This document shows positions 9,013 through 17,073 of a stretch of DNA of 53,016 nucleotides, one piece after another. The stretch is from the NCBI GenBank assembly GCA_937928555.1, contig CALFWR010000038.1, positions 1 through 53,016 of the forward strand, in the 5' to 3' direction. Under the pieces are notes generated by a model. That model did not search any database. It was given only the letters and a program-made list of their open reading frames with translations, and was not told where the DNA came from. The position numbers were made by a program, and so were the translations under genes. Position 1 is the stretch's first letter. Every line of letters begins with the position of its first letter. This stretch comes from an uncultured Pirellulaceae bacterium (GTDB lineage: Bacteria; Planctomycetota; Planctomycetia; Pirellulales; Pirellulaceae).

Positions 9013-10998
9013 TCACTTGACCCGTTGCTCAACCTGCATCCGCACCTCGTCCCTGGTTACCTTGCCATCGCGATTGGCGTCAAATCGGTTAAAGCCCCAG
9101 ACGCGGACACTGCGAGGAATTTCATCGCGAACAATTTCTCCATCACCGTTTTTGTCGAAACGAGCCCAGATTTCTTTCTCCTGCTTGGCTCGGCGGCGCT
9201 CGATCCGTTCGGCACGATCGGTAATCGAGCGAACGAAGTCTGTCGAGTCTTCGACCGAGCGGTTCCTGGCCGCTTCCGGGACATCCTTGCGGGGAACTTC
9301 GATATCGAAGAACGCGATCGCCATCTCTTCCCAAGTCTGATCGCCCCATGAAACAAGCTGGGTTGGATCGGGATTGAAAGGGTTGTTCTTTGAGTTGTCA
9401 AACTCGACCTTGCCCTTCAATCGCCGGATGTCGCCCAGCGAAATTGGATTCTTGAACTCGTAGCGGTGCTGCCAGTTGAAATCGTAATTGGGGACTTTGA
9501 TTAACGGTTCAGTGGACTTGTCCGCCGCCACAACCGAAGCTTCAAACGACTTGCCGCGATAGTGCATGTGCGGCGAAACGGACAGCAGTTTGCCGTTCGA
9601 AGGAAGTCGCCGCGTCTGCACGCCAACGAAATGCGATTCGTCATGAGGCTGAATCTCGAATGACTGATCGATCGCCATCACCGTCATCAGTTCATTTTCA
9701 ACATCCGTTGGGTCCGCAAATACCATCCCGATTTTGGTAACGTCCTCCACCGATGTTCCGGTCGGCGTGTAATGCTGTTGGAAGACAAGTTTCGAGCCCT
9801 TGGGGACAAAGCGAGCCCGTCCTTGTTGATACGCCAATGGCGTTTGCCCCGGCACATAAGCCGCCAGCCAGCCGACACCGCGAGGCCGAAGCCCATCGGG
9901 TGGACGAATGAAGACGATTGTGTGGTGAACAACGCTGCGATTGCCGGGAATCACCTGCGCTGCGGTCACCCAACGGTCTTCGGTGAATCCGGGATCGACA
10001 ACGAAGTACTGATACTCGACGGTGCCATCGGCCGGCACGACAAACGGCCGCTTTCTCATCTCAATCACCGCATCGGGCTTGCGAGGCAAACGCCAGCCAT
10101 CGACAGACTGGTACGGTTGCGGCAGATCCGCACGGCTTCCTTCGGGGGTGCCCTGCTCCACCCAGGCCTTGAGTAAGTCGACGTCCTGCCGAGATATTGT
10201 GCGGGCATTGGCAAACGTTCCAACTGACTTGTCCGCGTGCCAGGGCGGCATCCTTTTCTCTTCGATGACTTCGAGGATCATGTCGGCCCAGCCAACGGTT
10301 TCCTCGTAGGTCTCCATCGAAAACGGTCCGATCTCACCGCTGCGATGGCACTCGATGCAATTCCGCTGTAGCACACGAGAAACCTGTTTCGAAAAAGTCA
10401 CCGTCGCATCGGGATCGGCCTCGCGCACGCGGCCCAGCAAACATCCTTCCGGTTCGGTCACGGCAACTTCCACCGGGTTGCCAGCCAAAGCCTGCTCGAT
10501 CGCCAACCGCAAATCCTGCCGCCGGGCTTCGTTGCGGGAAACGCCTGGCAAGTACTGATCGTCCACGCGGCCTCGATAAACGACCTCGCGATTGCGATTG
10601 ATGACCACCACTTCTGGTGTGCGGGTGATGTTAAGTTTGTCCGCAATCAGATTGCGATTGTCTTTGGCGAATTCAAACTTGATGCCCGTGCTCTCCAGGT
10701 ACTTGCCGATGTCCTCGAGCGAATCCTGCACGTTGCTGTTGATGCCCACAAAGCGAACCGCTTCGAACTGTTCGTCCAACTGCTGAAGTCGGCCCGCGTA
10801 CAGTTTCGCCAGTGGACACTCGGTGCCCAAAAAGCACAGTACGGTAAGTTCATGGGCGGCTTTATCGGAGATGACAACCTTTTTTCCTGCTTCAATCGAA
10901 GGCAGGGTAAAGGGCTCAATTTCGCCGCTTTGCTGGGCGAAGGCCACGGCTGAGAGAAAAAGCCAACAAAAGGAAGCAAGAAAAACGTGTTTCATCAT
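9013..10998 (-). CDS. Redoxin / cytochrome c / copper-monooxygenase-like / EF-hand fusion protein
   Basis: 661 residues with a signal peptide (residues 1-21). Residues 25-175 are a thioredoxin-like redoxin domain; the active region reads FLGTECPLA, with one Cys at 61 and no resolving CxxC. A c-type heme motif CIECH lies at 214-218, followed by an MPPWHAD segment typical of planctomycete cytochrome domains. Residues 310-575 resemble copper type II ascorbate-dependent monooxygenases, with HH at 358-359, QQHYTP at about 407-412 and PHMHYRGK near 477-483 as candidate copper ligands. The C-terminus has two EF-hand calcium loops, DKNGDGEIVRDE at 615-626 and DANRDGKVTRDE at 640-651. It is probably periplasmic. 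The substrate is unknown. It is transcribed divergently from the M28 gene. Confidence 0.85.
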   Translation of the reverse strand: MMKHVFLASFCWLFLSAVAFAQQSGEIEPFTLPSIEAGKKVVISDKAAHELTVLCFLGTECPLAKLYAGRLQQLDEQFEAVRFVGINSNVQDSLEDIGKYLESTGIKFEFAKDNRNLIADKLNITRTPEVVVINRNREVVYRGRVDDQYLPGVSRNEARRQDLRLAIEQALAGNPVEVAVTEPEGCLLGRVREADPDATVTFSKQVSRVLQRNCIECHRSGEIGPFSMETYEETVGWADMILEVIEEKRMPPWHADKSVGTFANARTISRQDVDLLKAWVEQGTPEGSRADLPQPYQSVDGWRLPRKPDAVIEMRKRPFVVPADGTVEYQYFVVDPGFTEDRWVTAAQVIPGNRSVVHHTIVFIRPPDGLRPRGVGWLAAYVPGQTPLAYQQGRARFVPKGSKLVFQQHYTPTGTSVEDVTKIGMVFADPTDVENELMTVMAIDQSFEIQPHDESHFVGVQTRRLPSNGKLLSVSPHMHYRGKSFEASVVAADKSTEPLIKVPNYDFNWQHRYEFKNPISLGDIRRLKGKVEFDNSKNNPFNPDPTQLVSWGDQTWEEMAIAFFDIEVPRKDVPEAARNRSVEDSTDFVRSITDRAERIERRRAKQEKEIWARFDKNGDGEIVRDEIPRSVRVWGFNRFDANRDGKVTRDEVRMQVEQRVK

Positions 10999-11098
10999 GT
11001 TTCCGTAACAAGTCCGAATTCTTTGTGGGCGAGCATTCCATTACAATCTGCCCAGAAGGTAACCGCAAGCGAAGGCCGGTACCAACATTGGAGTAATC

Positions 11099-12106
11099 AT
11101 GCGGCTGAATCAAACCATTCTTATACTGACCTTGCTGGCGAGTTCCTCTGTGAGTGTCGCTTTTGCCCAATCGGAAACGAAAGAATCCCAACAACCGGCC
11201 CTGGCCGCGGCCACTGACCCCTTCGACAAGGATCAGGCTTTCGCCGCCCTGGAGCGCGTTTGCGAAATTGGGCCTCGGATGAGTACCTCCGATGGAATGG
11301 CCACACAACAGAAGCTCCTGATTGACCATTTCCAGGCAATTGGTGCCAAAGCGTACTATCAGCACTTTAATGTCAATGACCCACGAACCGGTCGTCAGGC
11401 CAAGCTTAGCAATCTGATCATCCGCTGGCATCCAGAACGGAAAAAGAGACTGATGTTCTGCTGCCACTACGACACGCGGCCTTTTCCTGACAGAGACCCC
11501 GTCAATCCGCAAGGCGTCTTTATCGGTGCCAACGATGGCGGTTCTGGCGTTGCGGTTCTGGCCGAACTGGGTCGTCACATTGAAAACATGGACGGTCAGT
11601 ATGGAATTGATTTCGTGTTCTTTGATGGCGAAGAATTCGTTTTTGTCGCCAGGCGAGATCCTATGTTTCTGGGATCGGGTTACTTTGCCAAGCAGTACGC
11701 CGCCGGTCGGTATGACGTCAAATACGAATACGCCATTCTTGTGGACATGGTCGGCGACAAGGACTTGCAATTGAAACTGGAAGTCCACAGTTTGCAATAC
11801 GCCAAAAAGCTAACCAAAAGCATCTGGTCGGTTGCCGCCAAGCTCGGGATCAAGGAATTCATCGTCCGACGCGGCCACACGATTCGTGACGACCACTTGC
11901 CCCTGAATCAGATTGCCGGAATTCCCACCTGCGACATCATCGATTTCGACTATCCCAACCCCAAAGCCGGCAACCAGTACTGGCATACCACTCAAGATAA
12001 AGTAGAAAACTGTTCGGCCGAATCGCTGGGCAAAGTAGGAACCGTGTTGCTCGAATGGACTCGGCAAATTCAGCAGCTCAATCGGGTTGCCAAAAAGCGA
12101 AAATAA
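11099..12106 (+). CDS. M28-family protein, glutaminyl-peptide cyclotransferase-like
   Basis: 335 residues with a signal peptide (residues 1-24). Zinc ligands of the M28 fold are all visible: His-Asp in CHYDTRPF, Asp in GANDGGSGV, Glu-Glu in FFDGEE, Asp in DMVGDKDL and His in YWHTTQDKVENCS. The last motif and the overall order match the bacterial and animal glutaminyl cyclase branch rather than aminopeptidases, so it may cyclise N-terminal Gln or act as an aminopeptidase outside the cytoplasm. The stop codon TAA lies within the 5-bp target duplication of the repeat that begins at 12108. Before that insertion the stop would have been only about 14 bases from the next gene's ATG. Confidence 0.85.
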   Translation: MRLNQTILILTLLASSSVSVAFAQSETKESQQPALAAATDPFDKDQAFAALERVCEIGPRMSTSDGMATQQKLLIDHFQAIGAKAYYQHFNVNDPRTGRQAKLSNLIIRWHPERKKRLMFCCHYDTRPFPDRDPVNPQGVFIGANDGGSGVAVLAELGRHIENMDGQYGIDFVFFDGEEFVFVARRDPMFLGSGYFAKQYAAGRYDVKYEYAILVDMVGDKDLQLKLEVHSLQYAKKLTKSIWSVAAKLGIKEFIVRRGHTIRDDHLPLNQIAGIPTCDIIDFDYPNPKAGNQYWHTTQDKVENCSAESLGKVGTVLLEWTRQIQQLNRVAKKRK

Positions 12107-12107
12107 A

Positions 12108-12294
12108 CCCAGATTGTTCACGACGACGGGCGTTGATTCTACGTCTGTCCAACGGAAGCAAGGGAAAAGCTGAATTTCAACAAGAAATGTAAATCATCCG
12201 GTAGATGAAAACCACAGCGATCGTTTCATCGCAACAGAGCCGCGGATCGCTGTCGGAACTGATTCTGACGCCCACGCCTCGTGAATAATTCGGG
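12108..12294 (+). mobile_element. MITE-like repeat, type 1, complete, 187 bp (copy B)
   Basis: Complete element with ends CCCAGATTGTTCACGA and TCGTGAATAATTCGGG, flanked by the exact direct repeat ATAAA. The upstream copy of ATAAA contains the TAA stop of the M28 gene. The element separates that gene from the membrane protein at 12313. Internally, GATGAAAAC and GTTTCATC form a second inverted repeat. There is no coding sequence. Confidence 0.9.
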
Positions 12295-12312
12295 ATAAAA
12301 TGGGAGCCACCG

Positions 12313-12831
12313 ATGCTACCTGATGCAATTAACTTGCTCGCGGAAACTCCAGTCCTGCTGGAAGCTCCGCTGCTCGCGTTCAGCCAGACGGTAAAGAATG
12401 GCGCTTTGCTGTTGGGCATCGGTTCCTTTGCCGCCGGCGTACTTTCACTGTTCGCTCACAAACGACGCATCGACGATGTTTTCAACCAACCGCACACTCC
12501 CCGCGAAGTTGGCTTTGAGACTCGCAAGTACCGCCGTCGCGCGATCGCCAGTTCGTTGATTGCGTCAACAGGCATCATGCTGGCGGGGATCTACGCTGTC
12601 GATGAACCACGAACGGTCGCCATTTTTATCAGCGTCATCCTGGTCATGTTGGTCGGCATCACCGGATTGGCGTTCTTTGATCTGTTTTCGGTGGGCCTAA
12701 ACGAAATCGCCCGCACCGACGACAGCGCCCGCGATGCTCTGGTGGAAGAATACAACCGCCAACGCGAGAAAGCCGATCAGATGAAAGCCGATCAGATGAA
12801 GGCCGAAAACGACTCCGGGCCTGACGCGTAA
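12313..12831 (+). CDS. Membrane protein of unknown function
   Basis: 172 residues, three probable membrane helices: NGALLLGIGSFAAGVLSLF, AIASSLIASTGIMLAGIYAV and VAIFISVILVMLVGITGLAFF. A C-terminal cytoplasmic tail is helical and charged (EEYNRQREKADQMK, with MKADQ repeated). GGGAG seven bases before the ATG supports this start. No family was recognised. A MITE-like repeat ends 18 bp upstream, so any promoter must be in that element or the gene is read from the M28 promoter. Confidence 0.7.
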   Translation: MLPDAINLLAETPVLLEAPLLAFSQTVKNGALLLGIGSFAAGVLSLFAHKRRIDDVFNQPHTPREVGFETRKYRRRAIASSLIASTGIMLAGIYAVDEPRTVAIFISVILVMLVGITGLAFFDLFSVGLNEIARTDDSARDALVEEYNRQREKADQMKADQMKAENDSGPDA

Positions 12832-12841
12832 CGCAAATCGC

Positions 12842-13045
12842 CTACTTGCGCGAGAAGTACTTCCGGACCGAATCGTCGGTCTCGAATTCTTCGAAGCGGG
12901 AAACCAGAAGCTCAAGGCTGGCGTCAAGCCACAGTCCGAATTCTTCTTCGGTGCGGACGGTGCCAAGTTCAACCGCGTCCGACCCGGAGACCTGGGCAGA
13001 TGCAGCCAACTTTTGCTGATCACCTTTCTCGTTTGTCTTGAACAT
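12842..13045 (-). CDS. Small conserved acidic protein
   Basis: 67 residues from ATG 13045. AAGGAG lies five bases upstream, which favours this start over the longer frame beginning at 13099. The chain is MFKTNEKGDQQ, then a middle region (VELGTVRTEEEFGLWLDASLELLV), then a C-terminal KYFSRK. It looks like a soluble helical protein. I do not recognise the family. It converges on the membrane protein gene with a 10-bp gap. Confidence 0.65.
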   Translation of the reverse strand: MFKTNEKGDQQKLAASAQVSGSDAVELGTVRTEEEFGLWLDASLELLVSRFEEFETDDSVRKYFSRK

Positions 13046-13425
13046 GGTTGCTCCTTTTGCTGGTGTTTCGGGCGATGCGAAGAATGCATTCACCCTCATG
13101 CCTATATCTTTGGACGCAAACGGGGTGCCAATCGTTTACGCCCCAATGGGAAATTCGGGCTTTTTTACGCAAACAACCGGGGGTTCTCTTGTTTGATCGA
13201 CCAAAACAGGGTCCAAACGCCTGTTACTCTTTTCACACACCCGGATTTCGTCTTTTGTTTCGCTGTGACACAATTCTGACCTGTTTCTCTGCGACAACAT
13301 CCGTATCAATTTGACGTTGCTGATGTTGATTTTTCTCGACAGATGGCAGGCAAAGCCCTGTGTCAGTAAGACTTTCCCCAACCCTCAAGGTTCGCGCAAG
13401 CGGCCTTTACCGGACCGGAGCCTCA
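13046..13425. other. Intergenic region upstream of panB
   Basis: About 380 bp between a minus-strand small gene and panB. It should hold both divergent promoters. No convincing -35/-10 pair, operator or riboswitch fold was recognised. T-rich stretches occur at about 13240-13270 and 13325-13335. Confidence 0.4.
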
Positions 13426-14226
13426 ATGGCGAACAAGAAAAAAAGAAGACTCAGCGTCACAGACTTTTTGAAAATGAAGTCCGACGGCATGCCGATCACG
13501 ATGCTGACTGCTTACGATTTTCCCACCGCAGAGCGACTCGATTCTGCTGGCGTGGACATGTTGCTTGTCGGCGATTCGCTTTCGATGGTTGTCCAGGGGC
13601 ACGAGAACACGTTGCCCGTTACGCTGGAGCAAATGATCTACCATGGGGAAATGGTCGCTCGGGCGGCAAAGCGATCCTTTGTGGTGGTCGACATTCCTTT
13701 TCCAATTAATCATCACGGGGTCCACGAAGCCGTTAAAGCTGCCGGCCGGATCATGAAAGAAACCGGCTGCCAGGCGGTCAAGCTCGAAGGCGGTGCCGAG
13801 CAGGCCGATGTCATTCGGGCGATGGTCAACGCGGGCATTCCCGTGATCGCTCATGTGGGGCTTCGACCGCAGGCGATCCACGCGATGGGCGGCTACAAAG
13901 TCCAACGTGATCGCGACGCATTGATGCATGACGCAACCGCAGCCCAGGGCGCTGGCGCGTTCTGCGTTCTTATCGAATGTGTCCCTGAAGAAATCGCTAC
14001 CGAAATCACAAAAGAGCTGAACGTGCCCACGATCGGGATTGGTGCCGGAAATGGCTGCGACGGGCAGGTTTTGGTAATCAGTGACATGCTGGGCATGACC
14101 GGCGGCTATGTTCCAAGTTTCGTCAAAGCCTACGCCGACGTTGGCAACCAGATCACCACTGCGGTAAATGCGTGGTGCAAAGAAGTCCGCAGCCGAAGCT
14201 TTCCCGACAAGGACCATTCGTTCTAA
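13426..14226 (+). CDS. panB: 3-methyl-2-oxobutanoate hydroxymethyltransferase
   Basis: 266 residues. It transfers a hydroxymethyl group from methylenetetrahydrofolate to 2-oxoisovalerate, the first committed step to pantothenate and CoA. The family blocks are present: MLTAYDFPTAERLDSAG, the magnesium-site region LLVGDSLSMVVQG, VTLEQMIYHGEMV, VKLEGG, and HVGLRPQ near the middle. The length matches the family. The start chosen is ATG 13426 with GGAG six bases upstream, not the longer open frame from 13360. No other pantothenate gene is adjacent. The stop TAA is contained in the CTAAA target duplication of the repeat starting at 14228. Confidence 0.95.
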   Translation: MANKKKRRLSVTDFLKMKSDGMPITMLTAYDFPTAERLDSAGVDMLLVGDSLSMVVQGHENTLPVTLEQMIYHGEMVARAAKRSFVVVDIPFPINHHGVHEAVKAAGRIMKETGCQAVKLEGGAEQADVIRAMVNAGIPVIAHVGLRPQAIHAMGGYKVQRDRDALMHDATAAQGAGAFCVLIECVPEEIATEITKELNVPTIGIGAGNGCDGQVLVISDMLGMTGGYVPSFVKAYADVGNQITTAVNAWCKEVRSRSFPDKDHSF

Positions 14227-14227
14227 A

Positions 14228-14414
14228 CCCGGATTATTCACCAGGCGTGGGCGTCAGAGTCAGTTCCGACAGTGATCCGCGACTCTGATGCGATAAAACG
14301 ATCACTGTGGTTTTCATCTATCGGATGATTCACCTTTCTTGTTGAAATTCAGCGTTTCCCTTGCTTCTGTTGGCCGGACGTAGAATCAACGCCCGTCGTC
14401 GTGAATAATCCGGG
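14228..14414 (-). mobile_element. MITE-like repeat, type 1, complete, 187 bp (copy C)
   Basis: Complete element, in the opposite orientation to copy B. Ends are CCCGGATTATTCACCA and TCGTGAATAATCCGGG. It is flanked by the exact direct repeat CTAAA, and the left copy contains the panB stop codon. The core matches copies A1 and I closely. Confidence 0.92.
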
Positions 14415-14415
14415 C

Positions 14416-14560
14416 TAAACGTGAAGCCCCGCAGGGGCGACATGAACAGCGGGCGTTGGATTTCCTGTCGTCCTTTCGGGGCTAATCCCTGCACCGAGGT
14501 TCCAGCTCCATGGGCTCACGCCGGCTCACACCCATGGCTACAACATTTCTCCACTTCGTG
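14416..14560. repeat. Probable degenerate intergenic repeat (GAAGCCCCGCAGGGGCGACA type)
   Basis: The stretch starts with GAAGCCCCGCAGGGGCGACA and continues with TTTCGGGGCTAA and CATGGGCTCACGCCGG...CCCATGG, both of which form stem-loops. This resembles the dispersed GGGGCGACA repeats common between planctomycete genes. It has an open frame on each strand, but neither looks like a protein. The remaining sequence up to 14760 shows nothing recognisable. Confidence 0.4.
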
Positions 14561-14760
14561 GCTGGCGAGGTGCGACCGCATGTCGCGAATTCGCGGCTGG
14601 TCGAGGGGGGTGACGCATGCCGTCACTTTGGCTGGAGCAGCGGCCTGTCCGCAAAAACTAGGGACGACGCAAGTTGTCCAGCTACCTTTGCCGCACGCTC
14701 CGACGTCTGAGCGGTTGTAGAATCGCTTAATACCCGGCGAAGATCGAGTGATCTGAAAAG

Positions 14761-14801
14761 TGGAGCTGAGGGGGCTCGAACCCCAGACCTTTGGCTGCCA
14801 G
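14761..14801 (-). tRNA. tRNA-Ala(GGC) 3' fragment, probable attachment-site remnant
   Basis: On the minus strand, 41 bases read as the 3' part of a tRNA: the anticodon loop CTGGCAG (anticodon GGC), a CCAAA anticodon-stem strand, the GGTC variable loop, a T arm with TTCGAGC loop, and the acceptor strand CAGCTCC followed by A. The 5' half is missing: the bases before the loop cannot pair with CCAAA. A tRNA 3' half alone is the expected scar at one end of an element inserted by a tyrosine recombinase. In this orientation the element lies to the right, where the recombinase pseudogene is found. Confidence 0.75.
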
Positions 14802-14921
14802 GCACTAACGATTCCAAAGCAAAGCCCGGAATACTCGGAAACGCTGAAACAGACGTTCACCGAAGTGCAAGCCGATGCACCTGAATGATAAGTAGCGAAA
14901 CCTTTTTCAGTAGCCGAGGAC

Positions 14922-15383
14922 TTATTTCGGTACGTCAGGCTTCGTATGTCTCGAATTTTTTGGATCAGGCAACTTGTTGCCGAATTTGACTTTCACAATT
15001 TTGGCCCGAAGCTCTTCGTCCAACTTTTCGATTACCATTTGCTCCATTTTGAGCAGTCTCTTTTCAACTAGTTCCTTTGCGACTACGTCTGACGACATGT
15101 AATCGGAGAACTTAGAGTATTTGGTGCTGGTTTCATTGTCGTGCAGATATCTGGCTATTGTTGACGCCTGCCAAAGAACCCTGAAGTGAGGGTGCATCGC
15201 TTTGTAGCGATCCTTAACAAGTTTCAATCGTCTTTTGTGGCCTTGCCCAGTAAGCCCATTGGAGTGTGAAAGCAATGTTTCAACAAGCTGCACAGCTTTG
15301 TAAAACGCAACGGTTGCTGTCCACTCAGGGTGCTCCCCTGACGACAGCAAGTATTCCAATGCACCTTGGTTTTTGTTCGCCAA
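14922..15383 (-). CDS. HEPN-like domain protein (cargo of integrated element)
   Basis: 153 residues, nearly all helical. WTATVAFYKAVQLVETLL, followed by GQGHKRRLKLVKDRYKAMHPHFRVLWQASTIARYL split by a short loop, resembles HEPN-type helical bundle proteins, which are often RNases or toxins. RYKAMH fits the loose R-x4-6-H form of the HEPN active site, but this is weak evidence. The second half is charged and helical. The start is TTG 15383; no ATG or good Shine-Dalgarno site is available. The gene before it ends 19 bp upstream, so they form an operon. The region is visibly richer in A and T than its neighbours, which fits acquired DNA. Confidence 0.6.
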   Translation of the reverse strand: MANKNQGALEYLLSSGEHPEWTATVAFYKAVQLVETLLSHSNGLTGQGHKRRLKLVKDRYKAMHPHFRVLWQASTIARYLHDNETSTKYSKFSDYMSSDVVAKELVEKRLLKMEQMVIEKLDEELRAKIVKVKFGNKLPDPKNSRHTKPDVPK

Positions 15384-15402
15384 GTTGATGTGGTCGATAG
15401 GG

Positions 15403-16008
15403 TTAGCTATGGACGAACGTGAATGACACTTCTGGGTGAAGAAAAGATCTCAAACCGTTGCGTGATACTTCGGGAAGCGCAATCACATCGAGCTCGATCA
15501 GGTTCAGGTCGACGTCTTCTGAGATCTGAATGTCAAGCTCTGATAGGCAATCCTCGAAATCGGCGTCGTAGTGACTCTTGTTCCTGACAACGACGAATGC
15601 CAGCGATCCATCTCTTAGAGTGAGAAATGCTTGGTCAATATCCATGCGTTTCTCAAGCCAGCCAACAAGAGTCTTCATTAAGAGTTTCATTTGAAGCTCA
15701 AACCGCTGCTGTTGCTTTGCTTGCTGTAGAGTTTCAACAGCCTGCTGCATCTTAATGACAAACCGATCTTGGTTCTGAGGAGTCACAACAATCTGCCCCT
15801 CGATGTTTTTCCAATCGAGTTGAACGGTTGTTGAAGATGAGGATGGGATTTCAGGTAGAGTTGCCATGGGATTTTTCGAGTAGGGGTCGATCAACGATAA
15901 AATCGACATCGAGTCCATGAACAAGGAGATTCGGAACTCTCCTCCGGCGTCCTTGCCTAGTTGGCATTCAATGCATGCATCTACGCTTTCCGCGAGGACG
16001 ATAGTCAA
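15403..16008 (-). CDS. Conserved hypothetical, partner of HEPN-like gene
   Basis: Up to 201 residues if it begins at TTG 16008; ATG codons at 15918, 15909 and 15867 give 171, 168 or 154 residues and the last seems reasonable. The middle is a Gln-rich helix (AVETLQQAKQQQRFELQMKL). The C-terminus reads DFEDCLSELDIQISEDVD, then LDVIALPEVSRNGLRSFL. A segment of this type seems to recur next to HEPN-like genes, though I cannot name the family. No nucleotidyltransferase GSxxxGxxxxSDxD motif is present, so it is not a standard MNT antitoxin. Confidence 0.55.
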   Translation of the reverse strand: MTIVLAESVDACIECQLGKDAGGEFRISLFMDSMSILSLIDPYSKNPMATLPEIPSSSSTTVQLDWKNIEGQIVVTPQNQDRFVIKMQQAVETLQQAKQQQRFELQMKLLMKTLVGWLEKRMDIDQAFLTLRDGSLAFVVVRNKSHYDADFEDCLSELDIQISEDVDLNLIELDVIALPEVSRNGLRSFLHPEVSFTFVHS

Positions 16009-16685
16009 CTATTTCACTGCTGTCAACGTTGTCATTACAATCTGTGCTTGCCGTACAATACTCCGAAACAGGACATTTGTGACACAGTTGCCAGCGCAAT
16101 AAATGGATTATTCTAGCTTACTGGCGGGTGCCTCGCTGGCAAGTTTGCCTGCAATAAAAAATGGGGGTCTGCGCAGTTACGTCCCTCTTGAGTGAGTCCC
16201 TGTATCGCTTGCGTTGGCTCTTTGGCTTTCTAAGCAATCGATCCCAACGGCCCGATTCCACTTCTCGTCTGTGACCATGAGGTAATGCCTCAACGCCACT
16301 TCGGCACCGTGGCCTATCCATTCCCTCTCGGCCTTCGAACCGAACTGATCGTCGATCTCCGTCGCTCTGGTGGCTCGCAGATTATTCCACAAACGAGGCC
16401 AAGGCTCAAAGCCCGCTCGGCCGATCGCCGCCTTTAGTCGCTGGTCGAGGTAGTTCTTCGATATCTGGCCAGTAGAGATCAGAGGGCAACGGAACTCTTC
16501 GCCCGGCTCGGCCGCGTCGACCATGGCTTCGAGATGTTTGGCAAGCGCCGGGAAGATCGGACAGGTCCGATGGCTGTGGCCATGCCTTTGGGTCTTCGTT
16601 GTGTGAAAGCGAATGGCGCGACGTTGCCAGTTGACGTCAGACCAGCGAAACTCCATTACTTCTGAAGCCATCCGCACGCCGGCCC

Positions 16686-16720
16686 CATTGGGAATTGGGA
16701 ATTGGGAATTGGGAATTGGG
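16686..16720. repeat. Heptanucleotide tandem repeat (ATTGGGA)n
   Basis: Five consecutive perfect ATTGGGA units. The run lies inside the recombinase pseudogene, between the part ending near AKQFNEQHF and the C-terminal part beginning GVRMASEV. A seven-base unit shifts frame unless the copy number is a multiple of three. Confidence 0.9.
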
Positions 16721-16886
16721 AAAGCGCGAAGTGCTGCTCGTTGAATTGCTTGGCGGTAATTCTGGACGCTGTAGTTTGCTCGAAAGTCTCTCTCGGCCTT
16801 AGCTCTTCGGTCATCGCGTCGACGATGGAGTTTGCAACCGGAAGAACGTCGCCGGGCTCTTTGGCGTCGCTCCGGCCTTGCTTAAG

Positions 16887-17073
16887 CCCGGATCATTCAC
16901 GACGACGGGCGTTGATTCTACGTCTGGCCAACGGGAACAAAGGAAAAGCTGGATTTCAACAAGAATTGCGAATCATCTGATAGATGAAAACCATAGCGAT
17001 CGTTTCATCGCATCAGAACCGCGGATCCGTGCCGGAACTGATTCTGACGCCCACGCCTCGTGAATAATCCGGG
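16887..17073 (+). mobile_element. MITE-like repeat, type 1, complete, 187 bp (copy D)
   Basis: Complete element with ends CCCGGATCATTCACGA and TCGTGAATAATCCGGG, flanked by the exact direct repeat TTAAG. The insertion point lies within the recombinase pseudogene, and the coding frame can be followed on both sides. This fixes the element boundaries independently of other copies. Confidence 0.92.

Noticed and set aside
14421..14720. Open frame of 99 codons between copy C and the tRNA fragment
   Set aside because: No ribosome site, no domain, Pro/Trp/Arg/Cys-rich composition typical of a translated intergenic repeat.
15403..16008. MNT nucleotidyltransferase antitoxin as partner of the HEPN-like protein
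   Set aside because: The GSxxxGxxxxSDxD signature is absent, so the common HEPN/MNT system cannot be claimed.
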